The notes under the pieces were generated by a model, which was not told the origin of the DNA, did not search any database, and worked only from the letters and a program-made list of their open reading frames with translations. Shown one piece after another: positions 46,653 through 55,713 of a stretch of DNA of 64,000 nt (positions are counted from its first letter, which is position 1; each line of letters starts with the position of its first letter). The stretch covers positions 1,178,001 to 1,242,000 of the forward strand of contig NZ_JBFRXN010000001.1 of NCBI RefSeq assembly GCF_040947875.1. The letters are read 5' to 3'. The DNA is from Pseudomonas sp. MYb118. Lineage in GTDB: Bacteria > Pseudomonadota > Gammaproteobacteria > Pseudomonadales > Pseudomonadaceae. A program made the position numbers and the translations under genes.

Positions 46653-47516
46653 TCAAAAGGCATTAAGCGGAATTTTCAGGTAGACCACGCCGTTGTTTTC
46701 CGCCTGCGGCAGGTTTCCTGCTCGCACATTGACCTGAATGGCCGGCAGCAACAAGGTCGGCATGCCCAGCCCGGCGTCACGTTTGGTGCGCATCTCGACG
46801 AACGCCGCTTCATTGATGCCGTCGTGCACATGGATATTGTTTTTGCGCTGCTCACCGACAGTGGTCAGCCATTGGTGTTCGCGACCCTCGGGCGGGTAGT
46901 CGTGACACACGTACAGCCGCACGCTGGCGGGGAAGGCGAGCAGTTTCTGGATCGAGGCATACAGCTGGTTGGCGTTGCCGCCGGGGAAATCGCAGCGCGC
47001 CGTGCCGACATCCGGCATGAACAGGGTATCGCCCACCAGGATGATGTCGTTGCCGATCAGGTAAGCCATGTCCGCCGGGGTGTGGCCGGGCACGTGCAGG
47101 GCCATGGCGTGCAGGTTGCCGATCTGGAACGACTCGTTCGGCGAGAACAGGTGATCGAACTGCGAACCATCCACGGCAAATTCGGCTTCGAGGTTGAACA
47201 GGCCCTTGAACACGCCTTGCACCGCGCTGATCGACTGGCCGATGGCGATTTTCCCACCGAGCAACTTGCGCAGGTAAGGCGCGGCGGACAGGTGATCGGC
47301 ATGGGCGTGGGTTTCCAGCAACCATTGCACCTGCAGGCGGTGGCCGTTGACGAACGCGACGATGCGGTCCGCCTGGGTGGTGGCGGTGCGCCCGGCAGCG
47401 GCGTCGTAGTCGAGCACCGGGTCGACAATCGCACACTGGCCGCCATCGTCTTCATAAATGACGTAGCTGAAGGTCGATGACGCGGGGTCGAGGAAGGCTT
47501 CGATCAGGGCAGGCAT
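46653..47516 (-). CDS. Metallo-beta-lactamase fold hydrolase, persulfide dioxygenase-like
   Basis: A 287-residue protein. Metal ligands are clear: THAHADHLSAA (HxHxDH), HVPGHTPADM, VGDTLFMPDVG and the late CHDYPPEGRE. The sequence (FSYVIYEDDGGQCAIVDPVLDYD, then TARCDFPGGNANQLYASIQKLL) resembles ETHE1/Blh-type persulfide dioxygenases rather than glyoxalase II, which would make it oxidise glutathione persulfide to sulfite. The divergent neighbour is a TauE-type exporter, which fits disposal of sulfite. A 180-codon upstream extension of the frame runs antisense through the exporter gene and is not coding. Confidence 0.85.
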   Translation of the reverse strand: MPALIEAFLDPASSTFSYVIYEDDGGQCAIVDPVLDYDAAAGRTATTQADRIVAFVNGHRLQVQWLLETHAHADHLSAAPYLRKLLGGKIAIGQSISAVQGVFKGLFNLEAEFAVDGSQFDHLFSPNESFQIGNLHAMALHVPGHTPADMAYLIGNDIILVGDTLFMPDVGTARCDFPGGNANQLYASIQKLLAFPASVRLYVCHDYPPEGREHQWLTTVGEQRKNNIHVHDGINEAAFVEMRTKRDAGLGMPTLLLPAIQVNVRAGNLPQAENNGVVYLKIPLNAF

Positions 47517-47675
47517 GGTGGCCGCTTCTTGGTGAGTAGGCCATGAGGGTAGTGGCATTTTCCTGTTGCTGGCCAGTGCGGCCCATTCATTTGATGAAAA
47601 AAACTGCGCGGGCTCTATCCTGTCACTCAACGATACCGGGCGTTCCCGGCTCTTCTCGCGGATTTCGAGTGTTTT

Positions 47676-48482
47676 ATGCTGCTGGCAAGCGTGTTTGGCG
47701 TGGTCATGGGCCTGCTTCTGGGGTTGACCGGGGCAGGGGGCGGCATCCTCGCCGTTCCGGCCCTGGTGTTGGGATTGGGCCTGAGCATGACCCAGGCGGC
47801 GCCGGTGGCGCTGTTCGCCGTGGGCAGCGCGGCGGCGGTCGGCGCCATTGACGGCTTGCGCCATGGCCTGGTGCGCTACCGGGCGGCGCTGTTGATCGCC
47901 TTGCTCGGTGCGGTGTTTTCCCCGGTCGGCATTTACTTCGCCCACCAGTTGCCGGAACGGGTGCTGATGATCCTGTTCAGCGGCCTGATGGTCATGGTGG
48001 CCTGGCGCATGTTGCGCCGCGAGCGCCACGATGACGGCCCCAGCGACCACGGCCACGCCAACTGGGGGCAGAAAAACTGCATGCTCGACCAGCAGACCGG
48101 GCGCTTCTCCTGGACCGCCAAATGCACCGCGACCCTGGCGGCCCTAGGCGCGGTCACCGGTGTGGTCTCCGGCCTGCTCGGTGTCGGCGGCGGCTTCCTG
48201 ATCGTCCCGGCGTTCAAGCAACTGACCGATGTGCAGATGCGCGGCATCGTCGCCACCTCGCTGATGGTCATCAGCCTGATTTCCGCCATCGGCGTGATCG
48301 GCGCGCTGCATGCCGGGGTGCGCATCGACGGCCTGGGTTTCGCCTTCATCGCCGCCAGCGTGGTCGGCATGATCATCGGCCGCAAGCTGTGTGCCCGGGT
48401 GCCTGCGCGGGCGTTGCAGGTGGGCTTCGCCAGCGTGTGCCTGGTGGTGGCGGCCTATATGCTGTTTCGTTCTCAGGGCTAG
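47676..48482 (+). CDS. TauE/SafE family sulfite/anion exporter
   Basis: A 268-residue membrane protein with about eight helices in two repeated halves, each starting with a glycine-rich motif: LLGLTGAGGGILAVPALV and VSGLLGVGGGFLIVPAF. The central loop (RRERHDDGPSDHGHANWGQKNCMLDQ) is cytoplasmic, histidine-rich and holds a cysteine; a second cysteine lies in SWTAKCTAT. Family members export sulfite, sulfoacetate or related anions. Divergent from the persulfide-dioxygenase-like gene 159 bases away. Confidence 0.9.
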   Translation: MLLASVFGVVMGLLLGLTGAGGGILAVPALVLGLGLSMTQAAPVALFAVGSAAAVGAIDGLRHGLVRYRAALLIALLGAVFSPVGIYFAHQLPERVLMILFSGLMVMVAWRMLRRERHDDGPSDHGHANWGQKNCMLDQQTGRFSWTAKCTATLAALGAVTGVVSGLLGVGGGFLIVPAFKQLTDVQMRGIVATSLMVISLISAIGVIGALHAGVRIDGLGFAFIAASVVGMIIGRKLCARVPARALQVGFASVCLVVAAYMLFRSQG

Positions 48483-48502
48483 GCGGTCTTACGCCCTAAG
48501 TT

Positions 48503-48523
48503 CCGGGCCCTGTCGCGGCCCGG
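48503..48523 (+). terminator. GC hairpin after the TauE gene
   Basis: CCGGGCC and GGCCCGG form a perfect 7-bp stem with a 7-base loop, 20 bases past the TauE stop codon. It is followed by TCCTACG rather than a T-run, so it is a weak terminator at best. Confidence 0.4.
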
Positions 48524-48671
48524 TCCTACGCCCAAGTGGCCGGGCTCATTTGGCACGCCCGGCCCGCCAGTCCAAAGCACCTGAAAACCGCCTCCAAGGC
48601 AGCGTATGACGCCGCCGGTCGCCTTTCGATAATCGCCTCCGACATCCAGTCCCCACGCTGCGGAGCGCGTC

Positions 48672-49856
48672 ATGCACAACAATAAGAACTTCAAGCGTCG
48701 TTACTTGCCAGCCTTCATCGCCAGCCTGTCGGGCCTTGGCCTGAGCACCCTGGCCGAAGCCGAAATCATGCTGTACGACAAGGACCAGACCACCTTTTCC
48801 ACCGACGGCTACATCAACGCCTTCTACGTCAACAGCGACGTCGACCGCGCCGGCGAGCAGTACGATCGTCGCCAGTCGCGGGTGAAGATGGGCTTCCTGC
48901 CCAACTACATCGGCTTCAACATGGGCAAGCTGGTCGATGACCTCAAGCTCGGCGCCCGGGCGTCGTTCTGGGTGACCATCAACGACAGCGAAACCAACGG
49001 CACCGACACCGCCATCGACGTGCGCCAGTTCTACGGCACCGTGGCCAACCCGGAGTGGGGCGAAGTGCTGATCGGCAAGGACTTTGGCCTGTTCGCCCGT
49101 TCCAATATCCTGCTCGATGAGTTGCTGCCAGGGGTGGGCCAGGTCAGCGACACCCTGGGCCTGGTCGATGGTGGCGGCGTGTCGTTCGGCAACATCGGCA
49201 GCGGTTACCCGTATCCGTTCCCGACTTCGCAGATCACCTACCGCACGCCGGTGATGGACGGCTTGCGCGTGGCGGTGGGCATCATGGACCCGGTGGACAC
49301 CAACGACAGCAGCCCGACCGGCAAGGCCTACCAGGAAAACCCGCGCACCGAGAGCGAGATCACCTACCAGTTCGATGTCGGCGGGGCGAAGATCTACAGC
49401 TGGCTCAACGGCAGCTACCAGACTTCCGACAATACCGATTCGACGGTGCAGTCGGTGACCTCCAAAGGCGTCGGTTACGGCGTGCAGGCGAAAATGGGCG
49501 GCTTCTCGCTGACCGGCTCGGGGTTCCAGGCCAAGGGCATCAACCCGTTCTTCACCAACAACGCCGGCGAGCCGACCCTGCGCAACGTCGACAGCGATGG
49601 CTACCTGTTGCAGGGCTCGTACAAGTTCGGCAAAAACCGCGTGGCCCTGTCCTACGGCAAGACCAAGGATGACGGCAACGGCGCGGTGGGCACCGGCGCC
49701 GACTACGAGACCCGCGGTATTGCGCTGTTCCATGACGTCAACGACAACCTCAAGCTGGTGGCCGAGTACAACCAGTTCGAAATCAACGGGCATCACACCA
49801 GCGCGCAGAACGAAGACACCGATACCTTTGCGGTGGGTGCGGTGTTGAACTGGTAA
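48672..49856 (+). CDS. Outer-membrane porin (general porin family)
   Basis: A 394-residue protein with a signal peptide (MHNNKNFKRRYLPAFIASLS ... cleaved near LAEA) and a beta-barrel composition of alternating aromatic and polar residues: SRVKMGFLPNYIGFNM, KLGARASFWVTIND, EVLIGKDFGLFAR (a typical loop-3 region), ending in the outer-membrane signature VGAVLNW with C-terminal aromatic Trp. It resembles the 16-stranded trimeric porins of the Porin_4 type. CGGAG lies 7 bases before the ATG. It lies at the edge of the alcohol-oxidation cluster; whether it admits alcohols is a guess. Confidence 0.9.
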   Translation: MHNNKNFKRRYLPAFIASLSGLGLSTLAEAEIMLYDKDQTTFSTDGYINAFYVNSDVDRAGEQYDRRQSRVKMGFLPNYIGFNMGKLVDDLKLGARASFWVTINDSETNGTDTAIDVRQFYGTVANPEWGEVLIGKDFGLFARSNILLDELLPGVGQVSDTLGLVDGGGVSFGNIGSGYPYPFPTSQITYRTPVMDGLRVAVGIMDPVDTNDSSPTGKAYQENPRTESEITYQFDVGGAKIYSWLNGSYQTSDNTDSTVQSVTSKGVGYGVQAKMGGFSLTGSGFQAKGINPFFTNNAGEPTLRNVDSDGYLLQGSYKFGKNRVALSYGKTKDDGNGAVGTGADYETRGIALFHDVNDNLKLVAEYNQFEINGHHTSAQNEDTDTFAVGAVLNW

Positions 49857-49896
49857 TTCTGTGCCTACACATCCCCGTTGTGGGAGACATCCCCCC

Positions 49897-49986
49897 CTGT
49901 GGGAGCGAGCCTGCTCGCGATAGCGGTGGATCAGTCAACTCGAAAGCGACTGACCCGGCGCCATCGCGAGCAGGCTCGCTCCCACA
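49897..49986. repeat. REPIN
   Basis: Inverted arms CTGTGGGAGCGAGCCTGCTC and complement, centre AGTCAACTCGAAAGCGACTGA. The first of two REPINs that fill the 443-base gap between the porin and nosP. Confidence 0.95.
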
Positions 49987-50073
49987 TTGGTTTATGGCGG
50001 CTGAAAATTTCCATTCTTCGCGCAGGGTGCAGTCTTGACTTGGTAATCCTTTCCCAGCCCCACAGACCTACCC

Positions 50074-50165
50074 CTGTGGGAGCGGGCTTGCTCGCGAAGG
50101 CGGTGTGTCAGTCAACATATGGGCCAACTGACACACCGCCTTCGCGAGCAAGCCCGCTCCCACAG
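50074..50165. repeat. REPIN with long perfect stem
   Basis: The arms match exactly over 39 bases, from CTGTGGGAGCGGGCTTGC through GGTGTGTCAGT, with a 14-base loop. It shares the inner GCGGTGTGTCAG segment with the copy at 21909. Between it and nosP (50166-50299) I see no gene, only TACCCAAGTAG at 50225, similar to the candidate regulator sites at 55567 and 59473. Confidence 0.95.
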
Positions 50166-50299
50166 AAAAGCGGTTTTGTGTGGTTCATCCGCACACACCT
50201 AATCCCATCGAACCGCCAGACCGCTACCCAAGTAGCATACGGCGCAGCCCCCGGCCTTCGTACACTCGAGCCACCAACAGGCGCCTGCGGGAGGCGACG

Positions 50300-51463
50300 A
50301 TGCAAGGGGTGAACAACGACGGTATCGTCAGCGCCATGTCCCAGGCGACCGATGCGCAGCAGGTGGCGCAGGAGCTGGCGCGGCAGCTGTTGCATCCGCA
50401 CCTGGGCTTCGTGCTGTTTTTCTGCTCCGCCGAGTACGACTTGCAGGCCCTGGGCCAGGCCTTGCAGCAGAGCTTTGGCGGCATTCGCCTGGTGGGCTGC
50501 ACCAGCGCCGGCGAAATCACCCCGCAAGGCTATGGCCGCAACTGCGTGACGGCGGTGGGTTTCGACCATCGGCATTTTTCCATCGACGCCGAGCTGATCG
50601 ATGAAATGGAGCGCTTCAGCCTGATCGACGCCCAGCAGATGGTCGAGCGTCTGGTCAGTGGCTGTCGCAGCAATACCCTGGCACCGATCAAGGGCAACAG
50701 CTTTGCTCTGACCCTGCTCGACGGCCTGTCCAGTCGTGAGGAAATGGTCCTGGCGGCGCTGAGTGCGGCCCTGGGCGACATCCCGCATTTCGGTGGCTCG
50801 GCCGGCGACGACAACTACCTGCACCACACCCATGTCTATTTCGGCGGCGAATTCCACAGCGGCGCTGCGGTGGTGGTGCTGGTCAACACCTGGCTGGATT
50901 TCGAAGTGTTCACCACCCACCACATCCTGCCGCGCGCGGAAAAGCTGGTGGTCACCGGCGCCGACAGCACCTCGCGCCGGGTCTTCGAGCTGAACGCCGA
51001 GCCCGCCGCCGAGGAATACGCCCGGCACATCGGCGTGCCGGTGGCAACGCTGGATCACCGGGTGTTCGCCGCGCACCCGCTGGCGGTGCGGATCAACGAT
51101 CAATACTACGTGCGGGCGATCCAGCAGGTGCATGCGGACCTGAGCCTGAGTTTCTACTGCGCCGTGGAAAACGGCATCGTCCTCACCGTCATGACCCCGG
51201 GCCCCATGCTGCCGAACCTGCAAAACCTGTTCGACGGCTTGCAGGCGCGCCTCGGCGATTTGCTCCTGACCATCGGCTGCGACTGCTTCCTGCGGCGGCT
51301 GGAGCTGGAGGCCGACGGCAGCCTGGAACAGATCGGCAGTTTTCTGCGCGATCAACGGGTGCTGGGGTTCAACACCTACGGAGAACAGTTCAATGGCATG
51401 CACATCAACCAGACCTTCACCGGGGTCGCCATTGCCCGTGGCCGTTCCCCTGGGCGACATTGA
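50300..51463 (+). CDS. nosP: FIST-domain protein, NosP (nitric oxide sensing protein)
   Basis: A 387-residue cytosolic protein with a FIST_N domain (LGFVLFFCSAEYDLQALGQAL; GIRLVGCTSAGEITPQGYG; FGGSAGDDN) and a FIST_C domain (EYARHIG through CDCFLRRLELE). It directly precedes and overlaps a soluble hybrid kinase gene, the arrangement of nosP and nahK in Pseudomonas aeruginosa, where NosP binds NO through heme and inhibits NahK. GGGAGG lies before this ATG; a 40-codon upstream extension has no support. Heme binding here is inferred from orthology, not seen. Confidence 0.88.
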   Translation: MQGVNNDGIVSAMSQATDAQQVAQELARQLLHPHLGFVLFFCSAEYDLQALGQALQQSFGGIRLVGCTSAGEITPQGYGRNCVTAVGFDHRHFSIDAELIDEMERFSLIDAQQMVERLVSGCRSNTLAPIKGNSFALTLLDGLSSREEMVLAALSAALGDIPHFGGSAGDDNYLHHTHVYFGGEFHSGAAVVVLVNTWLDFEVFTTHHILPRAEKLVVTGADSTSRRVFELNAEPAAEEYARHIGVPVATLDHRVFAAHPLAVRINDQYYVRAIQQVHADLSLSFYCAVENGIVLTVMTPGPMLPNLQNLFDGLQARLGDLLLTIGCDCFLRRLELEADGSLEQIGSFLRDQRVLGFNTYGEQFNGMHINQTFTGVAIARGRSPGRH

Positions 51464-54029
51464 CGGCGATCAGGCGCGGATCGCCAGCCTTGAACATGAA
51501 AACCGCAAGCTGCGGCGCATCAATGCCGCGCTGATCGAGCGCATCGAGTCCGGCGTGACCCGCGGCAACGACCCTTATCGCGCGTTCCAGCATTCGGTGG
51601 TGCTCGCCGAACAGGTACGCGAACGCACCGATGCGCTGAACCAGGCCATGGCCGAGCTCAAGTCGGGCAATCGCCTGCTCAGCGAAGCGCGGCTGCGGGC
51701 GGAAACCGCGCACCAGCACCTGATCGACGCCATCGAGAGCATTTCCGACGCCTTCGTGCTGTTCGATGCCGAGCAACGCATCGTGCTGTTCAACAGCCGC
51801 TTCAAGGCGTTCTGGAGCCATAGCCGGGTGCGTATCAACGCCGGCATGCGCTTGAGCGAAGTCAAACGCCTGATGTTCGCCACCGGCCTGTTCACCGAAG
51901 AACCACGCGGCCAGGCCGACGAAAACCTGCTGTATCGCCTGCACAATGGCCGCTGGCTGCAGGCGAGCGAACGGCCGACCCAGGACGGCGGACGGGTGAT
52001 CCTGCTCACCGACATCACCGACGTCAAACTCAGCGAGACCATGCGCCGCGAACAGGCGGTGGCGCAGAAGTCGCACCTGTTGCAACGGGCAGTCGACAAC
52101 CTGTCCCAGGGCGTGGCGATGGTCAATGCCGAGGGCGTGCTGGAGTTGTGGAACCGGCGTTTCCTCGAACTCAGCGGCCTGGCCCCGGTGGCGGCCCATC
52201 GGCCGTTCGCCGAGGTGATCGCGGACAGCGAACTGAGCCTCCTGACCCCGGCCAGCCGCGACGGCAATGGCCGCCCGGTGCAGGAACTGGAACAGCGCCT
52301 GTACGATGGCCGGGTCCTGGAAATCCGCACCCATCCGCTGCCCACCGGCGGTTTCGTCAACACCTTCACCGACATCACCGAGCGGTACCAGCACGCCGAG
52401 GCCCTGAGCGAGAGCGAGCGCTGGATTCGCCTGATCACCGACCACGTACCGGCGTTGATCGCCTACCTCAACGCCGACCTGGTCTATGAATTCACCAACA
52501 AGGTCTACGAGGAATGGTACTGCTGGCCGCGCGGGGTGATGCTCGGGCAGAGCCTGCGCGAGGTGCACAGCGAACAGCATTACCAGCGCCTGGAAGCTTA
52601 TGTGGCACGGGCGCTGGCCGGTGAAAGCGTGACGTTCGAGTTTGCCGAAACCAACATCAACAACCAGGAGCGCTACATGCTGCGCTCCTATGTGCCCAAT
52701 CGGCTGGCCAGCGGCGAGGTGGTGGGGATCTTCGTGTTGATCCGCGACATCACCGAGCGCCGCCGCACCGCCGAGGCGCTGCACCAGGCCTACCAGAATC
52801 TGGAACTGCGGGTGCGCGAGCGCACGGCGGAACTGACCACCCTCAACGATCAGTTGCTCAAGGAGATCGACGAGCGCCGCCGCGTCGAATCACGCCTGCG
52901 CGAAGCCAAGCTGGACGCCGAGCAGGCCAACCTGTCGAAAACCAAATTCCTCGCGGCGGTCAGTCATGACCTGCTGCAGCCGCTGAACGCCGCGCGGCTG
53001 TTCACCAGCGCCTTGCTTGAGCGGGGCGAGCCGCTGCCCAACCAGATTCTGGTGCGCAACGTCAGCAATTCACTGGATGATGTGGAAAACCTGCTGGGCA
53101 CCCTGGTGGATATTTCCAAGCTCGATGCCGGGGTGATCAAGGCTGACATCGCGCCGTTCGCCTTGAGCGAATTGCTGGAAAACCTCGCCGCCGAATACAC
53201 CCAGGTGGCGCGCAGCGAAGGGCTGCAACTGCATTTCATCCGCTGTTCGGCGCTGGTGCGCAGCGATATCCAGCTGCTGGCGCGGATCCTGCGCAATTTG
53301 TTGAGCAATGCCATCCGCTACACCTACAGCGGCCGAGTGGTGCTCGGTTGCCGGCGGCATCCGCAGAAGCTGTCGATCGAGGTGTGGGACAGCGGCATGG
53401 GCATTGCCGAGGATCGCCTGGAGGAAATTTTCCAGGAGTTCAAGCGCGGCGAAGTGCAGCGGCCCGACCAGGACCGTGGCCTGGGCCTGGGGCTGGCCAT
53501 CGTCGAGAAAATCGCCGGGATCCTCGGCCACCGCATTCACGTGCGCTCGTGGCCGGGCCGGGGCTCGGTGTTCAGCGTCGAGGTGCCCCTGAGCGCCACG
53601 GCGCCCAAGGCGTTGCCTTCGCCGTTGATCAGCGAGCCGATGCTCGAACGCCTGCGGGGTGCGCGGGTCTGGGTGCTGGACAACGACGCGGCCATCTGTG
53701 CCGGCATGCGCACCTTGCTGGAAGGCTGGGGATGCCAGGTGGTCACGGCCTTGTCGGAACAGGACCTGGCCCGCCAGGTGGACAATTACCATGCCGAGGC
53801 CGACTTGCTGATTGCCGACTATCACCTGGATGACGAGCAGAATGGCGTCGATGCGGTGGCGCGGATCAACGCGCGGCGTGGCTCAGCGATCCCGGCGATG
53901 ATGATCACCGCCAACTACAGCAATGAATTGAAAGTGCAGATCCGCGAGCTGGGGCACACCCTGATGCACAAGCCGGTGCGGCCGATGAAGCTGAAGACGG
54001 CGATGAGTCATTTGCTTGGTCGGCCTTGA
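51393..54029 (+). CDS. nahK: Soluble PAS hybrid histidine kinase NahK (ErcS'/PedS1 position)
   Basis: A protein of up to 878 residues without membrane spans: an N-terminal coiled coil (IASLEHENRKLRRINAALIE), three PAS-like units (near 110-210, 230-330 and 345-465), a second coiled segment (AYQNLELRVRERTAELTTLN), a kinase core with phospho-acceptor His525 (AVSHDLLQPLNAARL), ATP motifs NLLSNAIRYT and GLGLGLAIVEKIAG, and a C-terminal receiver with Asp809 (LLIADYHLDD). The in-frame ATG at 51393 has GGAG 10 bases upstream and would overlap nosP by 71 bases; GTG at 51438 is the alternative. In Pseudomonas this kinase lies beside agmR and influences both biofilm signalling and alcohol oxidation. Confidence 0.92.
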   Translation: MACTSTRPSPGSPLPVAVPLGDIDGDQARIASLEHENRKLRRINAALIERIESGVTRGNDPYRAFQHSVVLAEQVRERTDALNQAMAELKSGNRLLSEARLRAETAHQHLIDAIESISDAFVLFDAEQRIVLFNSRFKAFWSHSRVRINAGMRLSEVKRLMFATGLFTEEPRGQADENLLYRLHNGRWLQASERPTQDGGRVILLTDITDVKLSETMRREQAVAQKSHLLQRAVDNLSQGVAMVNAEGVLELWNRRFLELSGLAPVAAHRPFAEVIADSELSLLTPASRDGNGRPVQELEQRLYDGRVLEIRTHPLPTGGFVNTFTDITERYQHAEALSESERWIRLITDHVPALIAYLNADLVYEFTNKVYEEWYCWPRGVMLGQSLREVHSEQHYQRLEAYVARALAGESVTFEFAETNINNQERYMLRSYVPNRLASGEVVGIFVLIRDITERRRTAEALHQAYQNLELRVRERTAELTTLNDQLLKEIDERRRVESRLREAKLDAEQANLSKTKFLAAVSHDLLQPLNAARLFTSALLERGEPLPNQILVRNVSNSLDDVENLLGTLVDISKLDAGVIKADIAPFALSELLENLAAEYTQVARSEGLQLHFIRCSALVRSDIQLLARILRNLLSNAIRYTYSGRVVLGCRRHPQKLSIEVWDSGMGIAEDRLEEIFQEFKRGEVQRPDQDRGLGLGLAIVEKIAGILGHRIHVRSWPGRGSVFSVEVPLSATAPKALPSPLISEPMLERLRGARVWVLDNDAAICAGMRTLLEGWGCQVVTALSEQDLARQVDNYHAEADLLIADYHLDDEQNGVDAVARINARRGSAIPAMMITANYSNELKVQIRELGHTLMHKPVRPMKLKTAMSHLLGRP

Positions 54030-54051
54030 GCGTCGCGGTGCCTGGCGGGCC

Positions 54052-54197
54052 TCATCGCGGGCAAGCCCGCTCCTACAGGGGACATGAATCCCTGTAGGAG
54101 CGAGCTTGCTCGCGATGGTAGCCCAGGCACCGCGGGCAGTCAGGCAGTCAGCGTCATCGTTAACGACCATCGCGAGCAAGCTCGCTCCTACAGGGGG
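54052..54197. repeat. Single REP plus REPIN
   Basis: A lone inverted REP (ATCGCGGGCAAGCCCGCTCC) precedes a complete REPIN whose left arm is CCCTGTAGGAGCGAGCTTGC. They lie between convergent nahK and agmR. Confidence 0.93.
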
Positions 54198-54207
54198 GGC
54201 GGCGGTG

Positions 54208-54873
54208 TTAACGCCGCAGGTAAGAGCCGAAATCAATATCCCCCGCACTCAGGATCGCCTGCACCCGGTTGTGCACATTGAGCTTGCGCAGGATCGCCGA
54301 CACATGCGCTTTTACCGTGGTTTCGGCGATTTCCAGGGTATACGCGATCTGTTTGTTCGATTCGCCCTTGGTCATGCGCTCCAATACCAGCAGCTGTTTA
54401 CGGGTCAGCGCCTGGAGCAGTTCGGGCGGGAAGCTCGGGGTGTCGTTCATCCGCCGGCTGGCGCTGTTTTTCTGTGTGCGGATGATGTCCGGCGGCAGGT
54501 ACACGTTGCCGTTGAGGATCTGCTGGATGGCGTCGGTCATTTGCAGGCGGGGCGAGGATTTGGTGATGAAACCCACAGCGCCATAGGTGATGGCCTGCAA
54601 CACGATCTGCTTGTCCTGCTCGGCCGAAACGATCACCACCGGAATGGTCGGCGCCTCGTTGCGCAGGTTGATCAGGCCATTGAGGCCGTGCATGCCGGGC
54701 ATGTTCAGGTCGAGCAGGATCAGGTCGAGGTCGTCATGCTCTTCGGTCAGCGCCAGGGCGCTGTCCAGGTCGGCGGTTTCCATGACCTCGCTGCCCGGAA
54801 AACCATCGCTGATGACGTTGTGAATGGCTTCGCGAAACAGCGGGTGATCGTCGGCAATCAGGATTTTGTACAT
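54208..54873 (-). CDS. agmR: LuxR-type response regulator AgmR/ErbR (PedR1)
   Basis: A 221-residue NarL/FixJ regulator. The receiver has DD at 8-9, phospho-acceptor Asp55 in [14 protein letters not shown], and [10 protein letters not shown] for the switch; the DNA-binding domain is [22 protein letters not shown] then [14 protein letters not shown]. Gene order and sequence match AgmR (glycerol-metabolism activator, ErbR in P. aeruginosa, PedR1 in P. putida), which switches on PQQ-dependent alcohol oxidation. AAAGG lies before the ATG. The probable cognate kinase is encoded by the convergent nahK. Confidence 0.93.
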   Translation of the reverse strand: MYKILIADDHPLFREAIHNVISDGFPGSEVMETADLDSALALTEEHDDLDLILLDLNMPGMHGLNGLINLRNEAPTIPVVIVSAEQDKQIVLQAITYGAVGFITKSSPRLQMTDAIQQILNGNVYLPPDIIRTQKNSASRRMNDTPSFPPELLQALTRKQLLVLERMTKGESNKQIAYTLEIAETTVKAHVSAILRKLNVHNRVQAILSAGDIDFGSYLRR

Positions 54874-54929
54874 AGCCTTTCACCTCATTATTTTCGTTAT
54901 GGTGTGGCAACAACGCGCATGCGTAAAGC

Positions 54930-55487
54930 CTACGGGAAGGGTTCCGGCTGGGCGGGGCTCACGGGCAGGTTCGCCGCTTGCCACGCATCCAGGCCGTCGC
55001 GGTACCAATACAGGGTCGTGTAGCCCATGGCGGCGGCACGCTTGACCGCGTTCCAGCTCAGCCAGCAATCGGAGCGGCAGTAGAACACCAGCGGCTGGCG
55101 CACATCGCCTGCGGTGAACTGCTTCAGGTGCCGGCTGAAGTAGGCCTGCCAGTCGGGCGTCAGGTCACCGTCGCCGGTGTTGGCCAGCCAGTGACTGCCG
55201 GGCAGGTTGGCATGGGGCTGGTCTTCGATGAAGCGCCCTTGCAGGTATTGGCGCTTGTAGACGTCGATCAGCACCGGCGGCGGGGTCTGGGCCAGCAGCG
55301 CCTGCAGGGTGGGGGTGTCGACCAGGGTAGCGCCTTGCGCCTGGGCTGGCGTCGGGCTGCGGTACAGGCCGATGCGATAGCCGTCTTCGGAAAACAGCGG
55401 GGTCTCGGCCTGCGCGACGCCCAGCAGCAGGCTCAGCGACAACACGGCCAGAGAAGGGCGCAGCAGACAGCGGCGGGCACGCGGCAT
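54930..55487 (-). CDS. PQQ-dependent catabolism-associated CXXCW protein
   Basis: A 185-residue exported protein: signal peptide (MPRARRCLLRP, then SLAVLSLSLLLGVAQA) and a rhodanese-like domain ending in YCRSDCWLSWNAVKRA, which holds the CxxCW motif that names the family (TIGR03865 type). LIDVYKRQYLQGRFIEDQPHANLPGS resembles the first rhodanese half. Family members occur only beside PQQ alcohol dehydrogenase clusters. AAGGACC lies before the chosen ATG; the longer frame runs back through a REPIN. Function probably concerns periplasmic thiol chemistry or cofactor maturation; unproven. Confidence 0.92.
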   Translation of the reverse strand: MPRARRCLLRPSLAVLSLSLLLGVAQAETPLFSEDGYRIGLYRSPTPAQAQGATLVDTPTLQALLAQTPPPVLIDVYKRQYLQGRFIEDQPHANLPGSHWLANTGDGDLTPDWQAYFSRHLKQFTAGDVRQPLVFYCRSDCWLSWNAVKRAAAMGYTTLYWYRDGLDAWQAANLPVSPAQPEPFP

Positions 55488-55566
55488 GGGGATGGTCCTT
55501 ATAGTTATGAGCCCATTACATGCCAGTCGCGGTGCGTTGGGAATGCGACGATAGACAGGGCGAACC

Positions 55567-55583
55567 AGTACTAAAGTCGTAGT
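55567..55583 (-). promoter_or_regulatory. Candidate response-regulator site upstream of CXXCW gene
   Basis: AGTACTAAAGTCGTAGT contains GTACTAA and an inverted near-copy. It resembles the repeated AGTACCAAG at 59473-59495 in the same cluster and the TACYNMT-type heptamers bound by NarL-family regulators. It lies 80-96 bases before the start codon. Confidence 0.35.
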
Positions 55584-55607
55584 TTCCCCACGGATTTCAC
55601 CGCCGCC

Positions 55608-55702
55608 CCTGTAGGAGCGAGCTTGCTCGCGATGACGGCGTATCAGTCGACACATGTGCAAGCTGACAGACTGCGATCGCGAGCAAGCTCGCTCCTACAG
55701 GG
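55608..55702. repeat. REPIN
   Basis: Inverted arms CCTGTAGGAGCGAGCTTGCTC (21 bases) and complement, between the ABC permease stop and the CXXCW gene promoter; it separates the two transcripts. Confidence 0.94.
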
Positions 55703-55713
55703 GGAGTGTGTGG

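Noticed and set aside
47517..48056. Upstream extension of the metallo-hydrolase frame to 48056
   Set aside because: It runs antisense through the TauE gene; the family N-terminus starts at MPALIEAFLDP (47516).
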